From: Bacteroides clarus YIT 12056
GTDB lineage: Bacteria > Bacteroidota > Bacteroidia > Bacteroidales > Bacteroidaceae
Length of the DNA: 64,000 bases
Direction: 5' to 3'
Assembly: GCF_900129655.1 (NCBI RefSeq)
Contig: NZ_FQWK01000002.1
Coordinates: forward strand, 372,001 to 436,000
Shown here: positions 55,001-61,849 of the stretch, in pieces
How the letters are laid out: each line of letters starts with the position of its first letter
Position numbering within the stretch: position 1 is the first letter of the stretch
The notes under the pieces: generated by a model
Databases searched by the model: none
What the model was told of the DNA's origin: nothing
Seen by the model: the letters and a program-made list of their open reading frames with translations, nothing else
Translations under genes and position numbers: made by a program

Positions 55001-55287
55001 TAAGAGATGACTACAACAGCATTCGGAGAAGAAACATTTAAAGTGAAATTACCGTCGATATCCGTTATCACTCCATTGGTTGTACCCTTTTCAAGTACAC
55101 TGGCGCCAATTACGGACTCGCCTGTCGCATCAACGACCAGTCCTTTCACCGTGCCCGCCTGCATAACGGATTGCACACCTGCAGTCCCGGCAAAGGCAGG
55201 CAATGAAGCTCCTGCCGACAATGCGGTAACCAGCATGGCTGAAAAGAAAAGTTTTCTCGATGAGAACTTCAAGAAATCATTTTTCAT
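52063..55287 (-). CDS. susC-like: SusC/RagA-family TonB-dependent outer-membrane transporter
   Basis: 1074 residues from the ATG at 55287 (MKNDFLKFSSRKLFFSAML, signal peptide to about 34); 27 upstream codons are in frame but unlikely. A carboxypeptidase-D-like domain (about 45-125, VKGLVVDATGESVIGASV) is followed by the plug (about 130-260, GYGSQKKETLTGAVTVVD) and a 22-stranded barrel ending NVTFGLNLTF. No STN domain is present, so signalling to an anti-sigma factor in the usual way is not expected. It imports the oligosaccharides made at the surface by the PL38-like enzyme. Confidence 0.95.
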   Translation of the reverse strand: MKNDFLKFSSRKLFFSAMLVTALSAGASLPAFAGTAGVQSVMQAGTVKGLVVDATGESVIGASVLEKGTTNGVITDIDGNFTLNVSSPNAVVVISYIGYKTVEIPASDTKAFQKIVMREDSEVLAEVVVVGYGSQKKETLTGAVTVVDDKMLKDKGALSSPAQALQGQVPGVVITRNSAAPGDESWNMKLRGSFSKNNSDPLVIIDGVESESFSQLNPADIESINFLKDASAAIYGSKAAGGVILIQTKKAKAGKAKVEYGGSVTAKFVGLQPELMTLDQWCNAVTQARLNDGYKPEDDTWLQYTALAQANKGHYIDLDNTVNPFNNAFTDVADFVFFDTDWQNILWGTAMSTSHELSVSGGGEKTTYRLSGRYMYDDSNLKWGNNNNQRYNLRLNNTFHVTDKFDIESVLSFFRQDQVAPTQVGSALTASTQQPGFPSSTTDGKPYAWGTWGAPNWYCELGGDNKLKVTGINISEMFKYTFNEHFNAVATLGYNTNNATRDIQRTSIDWYNYAGTKKVMTNPQQEESNYIKSNSQTDLYTLNAYANWSRTFADKHDIAVMLGTQYSFKEYDYTTTKAKNILPSLDIINGIGEVTLVNDNNKGPEKWQEALLSYFARVNYDYLSKYLLEGNFRYDGSSKFQPENRWAFFWGVSAGWRLSEEALIKNLNIFDDLKLRVSYGTVGNQGGIDRYDGIQLYNFNQNKGALIGGEKISYIDTNGKLLSMDREWETIQNYNVGLDLGLFGNRLKGTAELFWKVCENMLIDVSYPATLGDKAPTANVGSFKANGFEGNLNWSDKIGKVGYSIGGTFTYTTNKLTDNGGSATITDGVRSDREGYPLNSVFGLKYAGKIRNEEQLEKYLYRYTGNNTIDMPTNLRLGDNMYEDVNGDGKLTEEDYVYLGTDDPKISFSFNGGLNWNGFDFSVVFQGVGERTIWRTGSSNKSNDAWRIPVMKPHLNSPNFSVGDVWSPENPGAYYPTYTNVDQINTYNYRCSSWSVENGNYLRLKNISLGYTFPAKWLEKTKFLTYARVYVTGSDLWETSKIRDGWDPEASREVTAYGRYPFTRNVTFGLNLTF

Positions 55288-55333
55288 ACGTTTATAATTT
55301 AAAATTAACATTCTCGTTAGTACGCTATATTTA

Positions 55334-55849
55334 TTATATACATTGTCTGATATATTCACGGACCTCATGCCGTCCGATACGCAGGTGGTTTTCCACTGTA
55401 CGGTGTGAGAGGTTCAATTCCGAAGATATGTCCGCTATCGACTTATCCTCAAAACGGCTCATCGTATAAATTTTCCTGCGTTGAGTGGGAAGGACACTGA
55501 GTTTACGTTGTTCCAAAGCGGCTAAATCATCAGATATTATACGGCTCTCGGTATCGTTGGTACAAGTTTCGGCATGATCGTACATATAAGAGGAAATTTC
55601 CTGCTTCTTATAAAAACGACGCAAATAATCATTTACCAGATTGCGGGAAATGGTATAAATAAAAAATTTCACTGTATCGGGACGGAGCATCTGCTTGTAT
55701 TCCATTAACCGCAGGAATACATCCTGTGATAAATCTTCAGCCTCTTCCCGGCAGTTTACCTTATGTAATATATACAGGTAAACCTGGTTATGATAGCTTA
55801 CATAAGAATCGGCTATTAATTGAGAAGTTGTCATCGTACTGTTTTCCAT
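55334..55849 (-). CDS. ECF-type RNA polymerase sigma factor
   Basis: 171 residues. Region 2 (NQVYLYILHKVNCREEAEDLSQDVFLRLMEYK) and region 4 helix-turn-helix (SIADISSELNLSHRTVENHLRIGRHEVREYI) are complete. Such factors often drive SusC/SusD operons through a FecR-type anti-sigma factor, but none is encoded next to it and the adjacent SusC lacks the STN domain. It lies 46 bp upstream of susC on the same strand, so it may be co-transcribed and act on this locus or elsewhere. Confidence 0.9.
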   Translation of the reverse strand: MENSTMTTSQLIADSYVSYHNQVYLYILHKVNCREEAEDLSQDVFLRLMEYKQMLRPDTVKFFIYTISRNLVNDYLRRFYKKQEISSYMYDHAETCTNDTESRIISDDLAALEQRKLSVLPTQRRKIYTMSRFEDKSIADISSELNLSHRTVENHLRIGRHEVREYIRQCI

Positions 55850-55886
55850 ATCTCAGATTTTTGGGTTTACGTTTGTTTTACGAAAG

Positions 55887-55894
55887 CAAAGATA
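55887..55894 (-). promoter_or_regulatory. -7 element for the ECF sigma gene
   Basis: CAAAGATA on the plus strand reads TATCTTTG on the minus strand, 37 bp upstream of the sigma start. The -33 region is not convincing, which suits a promoter needing an activator. Confidence 0.5.
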
Positions 55895-55996
55895 TAGATA
55901 CATACACAGATAACATCATTCTACCATGCCTAATAAATCTCGCTTAATCCTATTAGACTAAAACAAGCGTAAAACACAATAAAACAAAGATTTAAG

Positions 55997-56036
55997 AATT
56001 TGAGACTCCCAGTATCAACTAATAATTTGAGACTCC
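55997..56036. repeat. 13-bp direct repeats between regulator and sigma genes
   Basis: AATTTGAGACTCC occurs at 55997-56009 and again, without a mismatch, at 56024-56036, 27 bp apart. They lie in the 216-bp gap, about 100-140 bp upstream of the -7 element at 55887. Such spaced direct repeats are what a dimeric AraC-type regulator would bind; the regulator gene ends 30 bp away. Confidence 0.6.
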
Positions 56037-56065
56037 GGCAGTCATTTCAAGAATAAATTCCACGG

Positions 56066-58843
56066 TTATTCATTCGTTTTTCCGATACTGCGAATGTATT
56101 CATTGGGAGTAATGCCCGTGGCCTTTTTAAAGTAACGGAAGAAAGAGGCGCGAGAACTGAAACCGCAAAGTTCGGCAAGCGCGCCAAGAGTATATTTGGA
56201 GTATTCATCTTTAGCAATCAAATGTTTGAATTCAGCGATACGGTAATCGTTGATATAGTCATAGTAATTACGGTTCAGATGCTGATTAAAAAGATAGGAC
56301 AGAGTATGGGCGGACGTCCCTATCATAGCCGCCAAATCCGCCACTTTCAAATCCGGATTTGTATAAGCCTTCTCACGATGCATGATATTCTCCAATTTCC
56401 CGGTGAGACGCTCACATTCTTCAAGACTGATTTTACTGGTCTTGTACTTTTCTTCCGTGACAGCGGTCTTGGGCTCTACTTCGGCAACAGGCAAAGGCTC
56501 AACCGTTTTCTTTGACTTCCCTCTCCGCCTGTAAAAATAAAAAACGCACAAAAGCGACAAGACAATCAGAATAACCGCCCCCACAATCCAGGCCATAACC
56601 GGATAGGCAATATGTACCGCCATACTGATTTCCGAATCGGCCACACCGACACGCCGCACCTTAAAGCAATAATTGCCTGACGACAAATCATAGTAAGTGA
56701 TATCCGACCGCCCCATCAGCATCTGCCAGCCTTCTTCCTTACCTTCCAGCTTGCACTCATAAGACATATAACTGGGATCGGTAAAATTCAAAGCGGAAAA
56801 GCGAACCGTCAGATTGTTTTGCGAATTTTCCAAATCCACCCGCATCTTATCCTTATTCCATGCGGGCGCTACCGGATGTTTGCCGTTTACAAAGACATCT
56901 GTAATCCTCAAAGGGCGATTATGTTGCAGAAACTCTCCTTCGGCATGGGTATTCATATAAATCAACCCTTTCGAGTTTCCCATCCAGATACGGCCCTGCC
57001 CGTCTTTTACAGGCAGGCAGAATATAAAGATAGGACTGGGAATCCCGTCTATGAAATGATACAGGATAAACGTGTCCTTCTTGTCATACCGGTACAGGCC
57101 GTTGCTGGTACCGATCCATAGCCAGCCCTCATCATCTTCTATCATAGACATGCAATCCTTACCCTCGAGCAAGGTATTAGGCTGCAAATGGCGGAAATGA
57201 TTCATCGACAAATCGGATATATACATAGGGCCTTTGTCCGGCAGGAAATAAAGCTGATGCGCGGAATCTTCAAATACGGTACGGATTTTCTCCTTATGAA
57301 TAAATCCCTCCGGAAAGATATCCACTTTTAAACTTTCGGAAGAAGGGTCCCAGATGCACATGCCATTCTCCGTACAAACCCACCCCTTACGTGTAGAATC
57401 AAAGTAAATCTCATATACATTCCCCTCAGGCAGCTTAGAGTTGGCACTCGTATAATGGTTCAGCATCCTGCCGTCCTTATAGCGGAATAAGCCGACAGAG
57501 GTCCCTATCCATAAGCATCCTTCCGCATCAGACTTAATACAGAATATCTGCCCCTTGACAAAAGGTTGCGCCACGCGAGGCTCAAAATCGCTAATGGTCA
57601 ATGTTACAGGATCCAGCACATACATCCCGCCGCCATAAGTTCCGACATAATACTTCCCCTGAAAGGCATAACTACAAATAATCATACTGGAACGCAACTG
57701 CGGAGCGCTGAAACCGGCATACCTTCCCCGCTGCTCGTCAATAAAATATAAACCGTCACGAGAACCTATCAGTTTTTCACTTCCCCGGAAAGTTATGGTC
57801 CTTACAGGCATATCCTTTGTATCAAAATAAGGCGGATAACTGTACGTACGGAACAATTCGCTCTGATAAAGCGTATAATCCAATCCCAATTGATAGAAAC
57901 CCACCCAAATCAACCCGTCCCTATCCACCAGCAGGGAGTACACCGAATTGGAACGCAAACTACCGCCTTTTCCGACTTCATGCTGGAAAGAACGGACTAT
58001 CCTGCCCTGTTTCGTAGAAATAAAGTGCACCCCGTTGCCGTCCGTACCTACATACAACAAATCCTTCCCGTCACAAGACAAGGAAGATATTACATTGCAA
58101 CCTACATCCAGATAAGAGTCGAACTTATGCGTACGGGTATCAAAACAAGCGATTCCCTGCCCCATCGTACCCAAATAGATAACCGGACCGATACGGGCGA
58201 TATTGGTATACGAGCAAATATGCTTGTCTTCCACTATGAAATAATAAGGAACTATTTTCCGGTTTTCCAATTCCAGCGAGTAAAGTCCGCTCGATGTAGC
58301 CATCCATAAGATTCCGTTTTCTCCGAAACTCAGCCCGTTGATGATATTGGCAGCGGATAATACGTTGGGGTCTATCAGAATATGTTCCAACCGTCCTTGC
58401 CGGTAAATAAACAGCCCCGCCTCACTGCCGATGTAAAGTCCCCCCTTGCCGTCGGCCAACAAAGAACGGACACCGCATTTGATTGTTTCCGCAGCGATGG
58501 CATCCAGCTCGCGCTTCTCATGATTCACGCGCCACAATCCCATGCCATTCCCCATCCATATCTGGTTACCTTCCGTTTCGGCAATGGCATTGACACGCTT
58601 CAACTTTTCATTATTGCCTGAGACAGGATAACGTTTCAGGTGGACGCCGTCAAAACGCTCTAATGAAGTTCCCGTACCAATCCATACATATCCTATCGAA
58701 TCTTTGTATAAAGCATTGACCACCAAATCGGAAAGTCCCTCGGTGACGGACAGGCCACGGAATATAGATGTCTGCGCGTAAGGAGCATAAGAAACCAACA
58801 GAACAAAAAGTGCTACTATATATCTGAGTGTTATGCTTTTCAT
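56066..58843 (-). CDS. Membrane-spanning propeller sensor fused directly to AraC-type DNA-binding domain
   Basis: 925 residues from the ATG at 58843, with signal peptide (MKSITLRYIVALFVLLVSYAPYAQ). Residues 25-640 are two periplasmic Reg_prop-type beta-propellers (repeated ...GYVWIGTGTSLERFDG, LWIGTSVGLFRY, WLWIGTSNGLYRYD). A Y_Y_Y-type domain (about 665-745) and one transmembrane segment (about 750-771) follow. Only 154 residues remain in the cytoplasm: a Lys/Glu linker and an AraC helix-turn-helix (about 825-920; ADLAAMIGTSAHTLSYLF, GFSSRASFFRYFKKATGITPNEYI). The histidine kinase and receiver found in hybrid two-component PUL regulators are absent. Probable direct sensor-activator of this locus. 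Confidence 0.9.
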   Translation of the reverse strand: MKSITLRYIVALFVLLVSYAPYAQTSIFRGLSVTEGLSDLVVNALYKDSIGYVWIGTGTSLERFDGVHLKRYPVSGNNEKLKRVNAIAETEGNQIWMGNGMGLWRVNHEKRELDAIAAETIKCGVRSLLADGKGGLYIGSEAGLFIYRQGRLEHILIDPNVLSAANIINGLSFGENGILWMATSSGLYSLELENRKIVPYYFIVEDKHICSYTNIARIGPVIYLGTMGQGIACFDTRTHKFDSYLDVGCNVISSLSCDGKDLLYVGTDGNGVHFISTKQGRIVRSFQHEVGKGGSLRSNSVYSLLVDRDGLIWVGFYQLGLDYTLYQSELFRTYSYPPYFDTKDMPVRTITFRGSEKLIGSRDGLYFIDEQRGRYAGFSAPQLRSSMIICSYAFQGKYYVGTYGGGMYVLDPVTLTISDFEPRVAQPFVKGQIFCIKSDAEGCLWIGTSVGLFRYKDGRMLNHYTSANSKLPEGNVYEIYFDSTRKGWVCTENGMCIWDPSSESLKVDIFPEGFIHKEKIRTVFEDSAHQLYFLPDKGPMYISDLSMNHFRHLQPNTLLEGKDCMSMIEDDEGWLWIGTSNGLYRYDKKDTFILYHFIDGIPSPIFIFCLPVKDGQGRIWMGNSKGLIYMNTHAEGEFLQHNRPLRITDVFVNGKHPVAPAWNKDKMRVDLENSQNNLTVRFSALNFTDPSYMSYECKLEGKEEGWQMLMGRSDITYYDLSSGNYCFKVRRVGVADSEISMAVHIAYPVMAWIVGAVILIVLSLLCVFYFYRRRGKSKKTVEPLPVAEVEPKTAVTEEKYKTSKISLEECERLTGKLENIMHREKAYTNPDLKVADLAAMIGTSAHTLSYLFNQHLNRNYYDYINDYRIAEFKHLIAKDEYSKYTLGALAELCGFSSRASFFRYFKKATGITPNEYIRSIGKTNE

Positions 58844-58880
58844 ACAATGTAAATTGGATTCCGTTGCCGTGACAACGCTA

Positions 58881-58888
58881 CAAATATA
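58881..58888 (-). promoter_or_regulatory. -7 element for the propeller/AraC regulator gene
   Basis: CAAATATA reads TATATTTG on the minus strand, 37 bp upstream of the ATG at 58843. No -33 match at normal spacing. Confidence 0.45.
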
Positions 58889-58984
58889 AGGAAAAAACAC
58901 AGTCCTTCCGCATTTCAATATCCATTTTAGTATTAAATACAGGCAAAGATTAAGAATCACTCAATTCAAAGCAGAAAAAAATTG

Positions 58985-58992
58985 TATATTTG
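58985..58992 (+). promoter_or_regulatory. -7 element for hemW
   Basis: TATATTTG, an exact TAnnTTTG match, 23 bp upstream of the hemW ATG at 59016. The -33 region is weak. Confidence 0.5.
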
Positions 58993-59015
58993 CGCCCCAA
59001 CCAACTTACAGGCAC

Positions 59016-60149
59016 ATGGCAGGTATCTACATCCATATTCCCTTTTGCAAGACACGTTGCATTTATTGCGATTTCTACTCCACCACCCGTAGCGAACTGA
59101 AAGACCGCTACATCCATGCGTTGTGTAAAGAGTTGCAAATACGGAAAGAATATCTGAGAGAAGAGCCCGTCGAAACGATTTACTTTGGTGGCGGCACCCC
59201 TTCACAACTTGCGGAAGAAGATTTCCGGGAAATATTTGAAACCATCCGGAAATACTATGGAATGGAGCATTGCCGGGAAATTACTCTTGAAGCCAATCCC
59301 GACGACCTGACCGAAGAATACGCCGTCATGCTGCAACGATTGCCTTTCAACCGTATCAGCATGGGAATACAAACTTTTGACGACGCTACCCTGAAACTGC
59401 TGAACCGCCGCCATAACGCGGCGCAAGCCGTCAATGCCGTACATCATTGCCGCCGTGCGGGTTTCAACAATATAAGCATCGACCTTATCTACGGCCTTCC
59501 CGGCGAAACGGACGAACGCTGGAAACGTGATTTGCAACAAGCCGTCAGCCTTAACGTAGAGCATATCTCCGCTTACCACCTGACATACGAAGAAGGCACC
59601 CGCATCTACGAACTTCTGCAAACGCACCGCATCCGCGAAGTAGACGAAGAAAGCAGCCTTCGCTTCTTCTCCACCCTTATGGACACGCTTGGCAGTGCCG
59701 GCTACGAGCACTACGAAATATCCAATTTCTGCCGTCCGGGCATGTATTCCCGCCACAATACATCTTACTGGAAGGGAATTCCCTACTTGGGTTGCGGTCC
59801 TTCGGCACATTCATTCAACACAGATACCCGTGAGTGGAACATATCCTCGTTGGAAGACTACATACATTCCATCGAAAACAATCACCGCCGGTTCGAAAAT
59901 GAATATTTAGACCGTACCACCCGCTATAACGAATGTATCATGACCTCCATTCGCACCAAGCGGGGACTGTCCCTGAATGATTTGGAACGGGAATTCGGCA
60001 AGGAACTATGGCAATACTGTATGAATATGGCGCGTCCGCACCTCGATAGTGGAAAATTAGAAATACGCGACAGCCACCTCTGTCTTACCCGTAAGGGAAT
60101 CTTTGTATCAGACAGCATTATGAGTGATTTAATGTTCATAGAAGATTGA
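59016..60149 (+). CDS. hemW: Radical SAM haem chaperone HemW
   Basis: 377 residues. The radical-SAM cluster motif is C11-x3-C15-x2-C18 (PFCKTRCIYCDFYSTT). GGGTPSQL, the GIQTFDD segment and IDLIYGLPGETDERW are typical. The C-terminal HemN domain includes SYWKGIPYLGCGPSAHSF. HemW binds haem and inserts it into respiratory enzymes; it is often annotated as coproporphyrinogen III oxidase but lacks the extra residues of HemN. It is divergent from the propeller regulator. Confidence 0.9.
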   Translation: MAGIYIHIPFCKTRCIYCDFYSTTRSELKDRYIHALCKELQIRKEYLREEPVETIYFGGGTPSQLAEEDFREIFETIRKYYGMEHCREITLEANPDDLTEEYAVMLQRLPFNRISMGIQTFDDATLKLLNRRHNAAQAVNAVHHCRRAGFNNISIDLIYGLPGETDERWKRDLQQAVSLNVEHISAYHLTYEEGTRIYELLQTHRIREVDEESSLRFFSTLMDTLGSAGYEHYEISNFCRPGMYSRHNTSYWKGIPYLGCGPSAHSFNTDTREWNISSLEDYIHSIENNHRRFENEYLDRTTRYNECIMTSIRTKRGLSLNDLEREFGKELWQYCMNMARPHLDSGKLEIRDSHLCLTRKGIFVSDSIMSDLMFIED

Positions 60150-60289
60150 AAGCCGTCCCCGGAGCAGACAAGCATATCTTTTTGTACACCAACATCTCTA
60201 TTTTACTATCATATTAACACAGATTCGTCTTCCATATTACATCCGCATTACAAAATAAAGCCGATTTTGTTCATTTTCATAGTCATTAA

Positions 60290-60303
60290 TTGATGTAAAT
60301 CAA
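60290..60303. promoter_or_regulatory. FNR/CRP-like operator
   Basis: TTGATGTAAATCAA, a perfect match to the TTGAT-N4-ATCAA palindrome of FNR-type regulators. Its centre is about 80 bp upstream of the expected transcription start, a normal distance for a class I activator site. Confidence 0.5.
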
Positions 60304-60342
60304 GAAATGAAGGTGCAACCCGCACTTTTCCTTCTATTCATT

Positions 60343-60372
60343 TTTGTGTTATAAAACATATTCCTATATTTG
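60343..60372 (+). promoter_or_regulatory. Promoter for the small secreted protein gene
   Basis: TTTG (60343-60346), an 18-bp spacer and TATATTTG (60365-60372). Confidence 0.65.
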
Positions 60373-60474
60373 CATAGGTAAAAAGAAAAAGCTAAGCGCT
60401 TACAATTGTTTTCAGTAGGTATTAGATTTATTATTAGATTAGTTTTTAGGTATAACAATTAAAAAGTAGGTATT

Positions 60475-60828
60475 ATGAAACGTTTAGGATTAACATTAGT
60501 GGCAGCAGTATGTCTGGCTGCCAGCACATTTGCAGCAGGGAATCAACCGACAACTGCAAGATGGGAAGGTAACATCAACGTAAACAAATTGAGTAAGTAT
60601 TTGAATTTGTCCGCCAATCAGCAGGAAGAAGTCACAAATATCTGTGAATACTTCGACGAGCAGATGTCGCGTGCTACAAGCTCAAAGAAGAATCAGGAAA
60701 AGTTGCTGCGTAACGCGGTTTACGGTAACTTGAAATTAATGAAAAGAACTTTGAACGAAAAGCAATATTCCGACTATGCCAAAGTTTTGAATGTTACGTT
60801 GCAAAACAAAGGTATCGAAGTGAAGTAA
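60475..60828 (+). CDS. Small secreted protein, unknown function
   Basis: 117 residues with signal peptide (MKRLGLTLVAAVCLAASTFAAG). The mature part is helical and basic, with Leu-rich amphipathic stretches (LSKYLNLSANQQEEVTNICEYF, LMKRTLNEKQYSDYAKVLNVTL) that recall small periplasmic helical proteins of the Spy/CpxP type, without their motif. Small proteins of this kind are frequent in Bacteroides and probably sit in the periplasm. Own promoter and terminator, so a single-gene transcript. Confidence 0.7.
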   Translation: MKRLGLTLVAAVCLAASTFAAGNQPTTARWEGNINVNKLSKYLNLSANQQEEVTNICEYFDEQMSRATSSKKNQEKLLRNAVYGNLKLMKRTLNEKQYSDYAKVLNVTLQNKGIEVK

Positions 60829-60872
60829 CATTCACTTCCGATAAATACGGAAAATGTATTTTAAAATAGATA

Positions 60873-60903
60873 AAAAGGGTACTGATTAGTTCAGTACCCT
60901 TTT
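60873..60903 (+). terminator. Terminator after the small secreted protein gene
   Basis: AAAAGGGTACTGA (60873-60885) and TCAGTACCCTTTT (60891-60903) form a 13-bp stem with a 5-base loop, followed by more T residues. It lies 45 bp past the stop. Confidence 0.9.
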
Positions 60904-60968
60904 TTTGCTTGTCAATATCGTTAGAGTAATGACGACATCAACTTCCTAAACCAGTTATTGGCCTACTT

Positions 60969-61721
60969 TCACAAGCAGAAACGATCTTGTAATTCTTTCT
61001 TATATTTTTTTGAAACAAGCAATTCGGTAACTTTGTCAAAAGGCGGATATAAAACACACTTATTATCCCGTATAAGCATCAGATAATCTATATTGATGAT
61101 ATACGATTGATGTATTTGTACGAAACACGGAGAATACAAAGTAATTTGTTCGGCAGTCATTCCCCGGCGTAAAGTCAGAGGCGGCTGGTTATTCAATATT
61201 ACCTCCCACTGCTTGCGTTCGGAGCAGTAACGGAAAAAGCCTATCTCCGCCGGACGCAGGGCACGCATATCATTAGTCGGAGTAAAAACGATGAAAGTCT
61301 GCCCGGTGTGCACAGGACTCCCTACCGGTAGCGACACCCGCTGGCCGGCTTCAACCTGTTTGACGAAACGCGTCAGAATATCTTTCAGGTCTTGTTCTTC
61401 AAAAGGCTTTAACAGATAATCGAACGCAGCTTCCCGAATAGCCTGTATCATATACTTGTCATACGCCGTATAAAACACAACCCTCATATTCCACGCTACG
61501 TTATCGCGCATCTCCTGCAACAAATCCAGCCCCGTCATATCCGGCATCTCCACATCCAAAAACAGCAAATCGGGTTGTACTTTCGTAATCAGCTTTTTCC
61601 CTTTCCTGCCGTTTCGTGCAGTGCCTTCCAAAGAAAAGCGAGCATCTTTCCGTAATTCAAAGCTCAGATTTTCAAGAGATACTTCATCATCATCTACTAT
61701 AACGACTTTGTACTTGTCCAT
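60969..61721 (-). CDS. LytTR-family response regulator
   Basis: 250 residues from the ATG at 61721. Receiver domain (about 1-120) with acidic pocket D10-D12 and phospho-acceptor D56 (DLLFLDVEMPDMTGLD). C-terminal LytTR DNA-binding domain (about 145-250; MRALRPAEIGFFRYCSERKQ, CFVQIHQSYIINIDYLMLI). It partners the sensor kinase encoded 129 bp upstream; the kinase gene comes first on this strand. It also has its own promoter, so the two can be expressed separately. Confidence 0.93.
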   Translation of the reverse strand: MDKYKVVIVDDDEVSLENLSFELRKDARFSLEGTARNGRKGKKLITKVQPDLLFLDVEMPDMTGLDLLQEMRDNVAWNMRVVFYTAYDKYMIQAIREAAFDYLLKPFEEQDLKDILTRFVKQVEAGQRVSLPVGSPVHTGQTFIVFTPTNDMRALRPAEIGFFRYCSERKQWEVILNNQPPLTLRRGMTAEQITLYSPCFVQIHQSYIINIDYLMLIRDNKCVLYPPFDKVTELLVSKKYKKELQDRFCL

Positions 61722-61740
61722 ATTCCATGTTTTGTTTTGG

Positions 61741-61772
61741 CAAATATAAAAATTTTCTTGTTTCCATACAAA
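61741..61772 (-). promoter_or_regulatory. Promoter for the LytTR regulator gene
   Basis: On the minus strand: TTTG (61769-61772), 20-bp spacer, TATATTTG (61741-61748). It lies in the gap after the kinase gene, 20 bp before the ATG at 61721. Confidence 0.7.
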
Positions 61773-61849
61773 ACCAGAAACGGACATTTACAGACTATTC
61801 ATCCATAACCCGTTCTATCACCCCTAAAAACATAACTAAGCGGCTATTC

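Larger units (their letters stand above)
60150..60474. other. Intergenic region with promoter elements
   Basis: 325 bp between hemW and the small secreted protein gene. It is AT-rich with no open frame of note. It holds an FNR/CRP-like site at 60290-60303, a promoter at 60343-60372 and a leader of about 100 nt. Confidence 0.6.
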
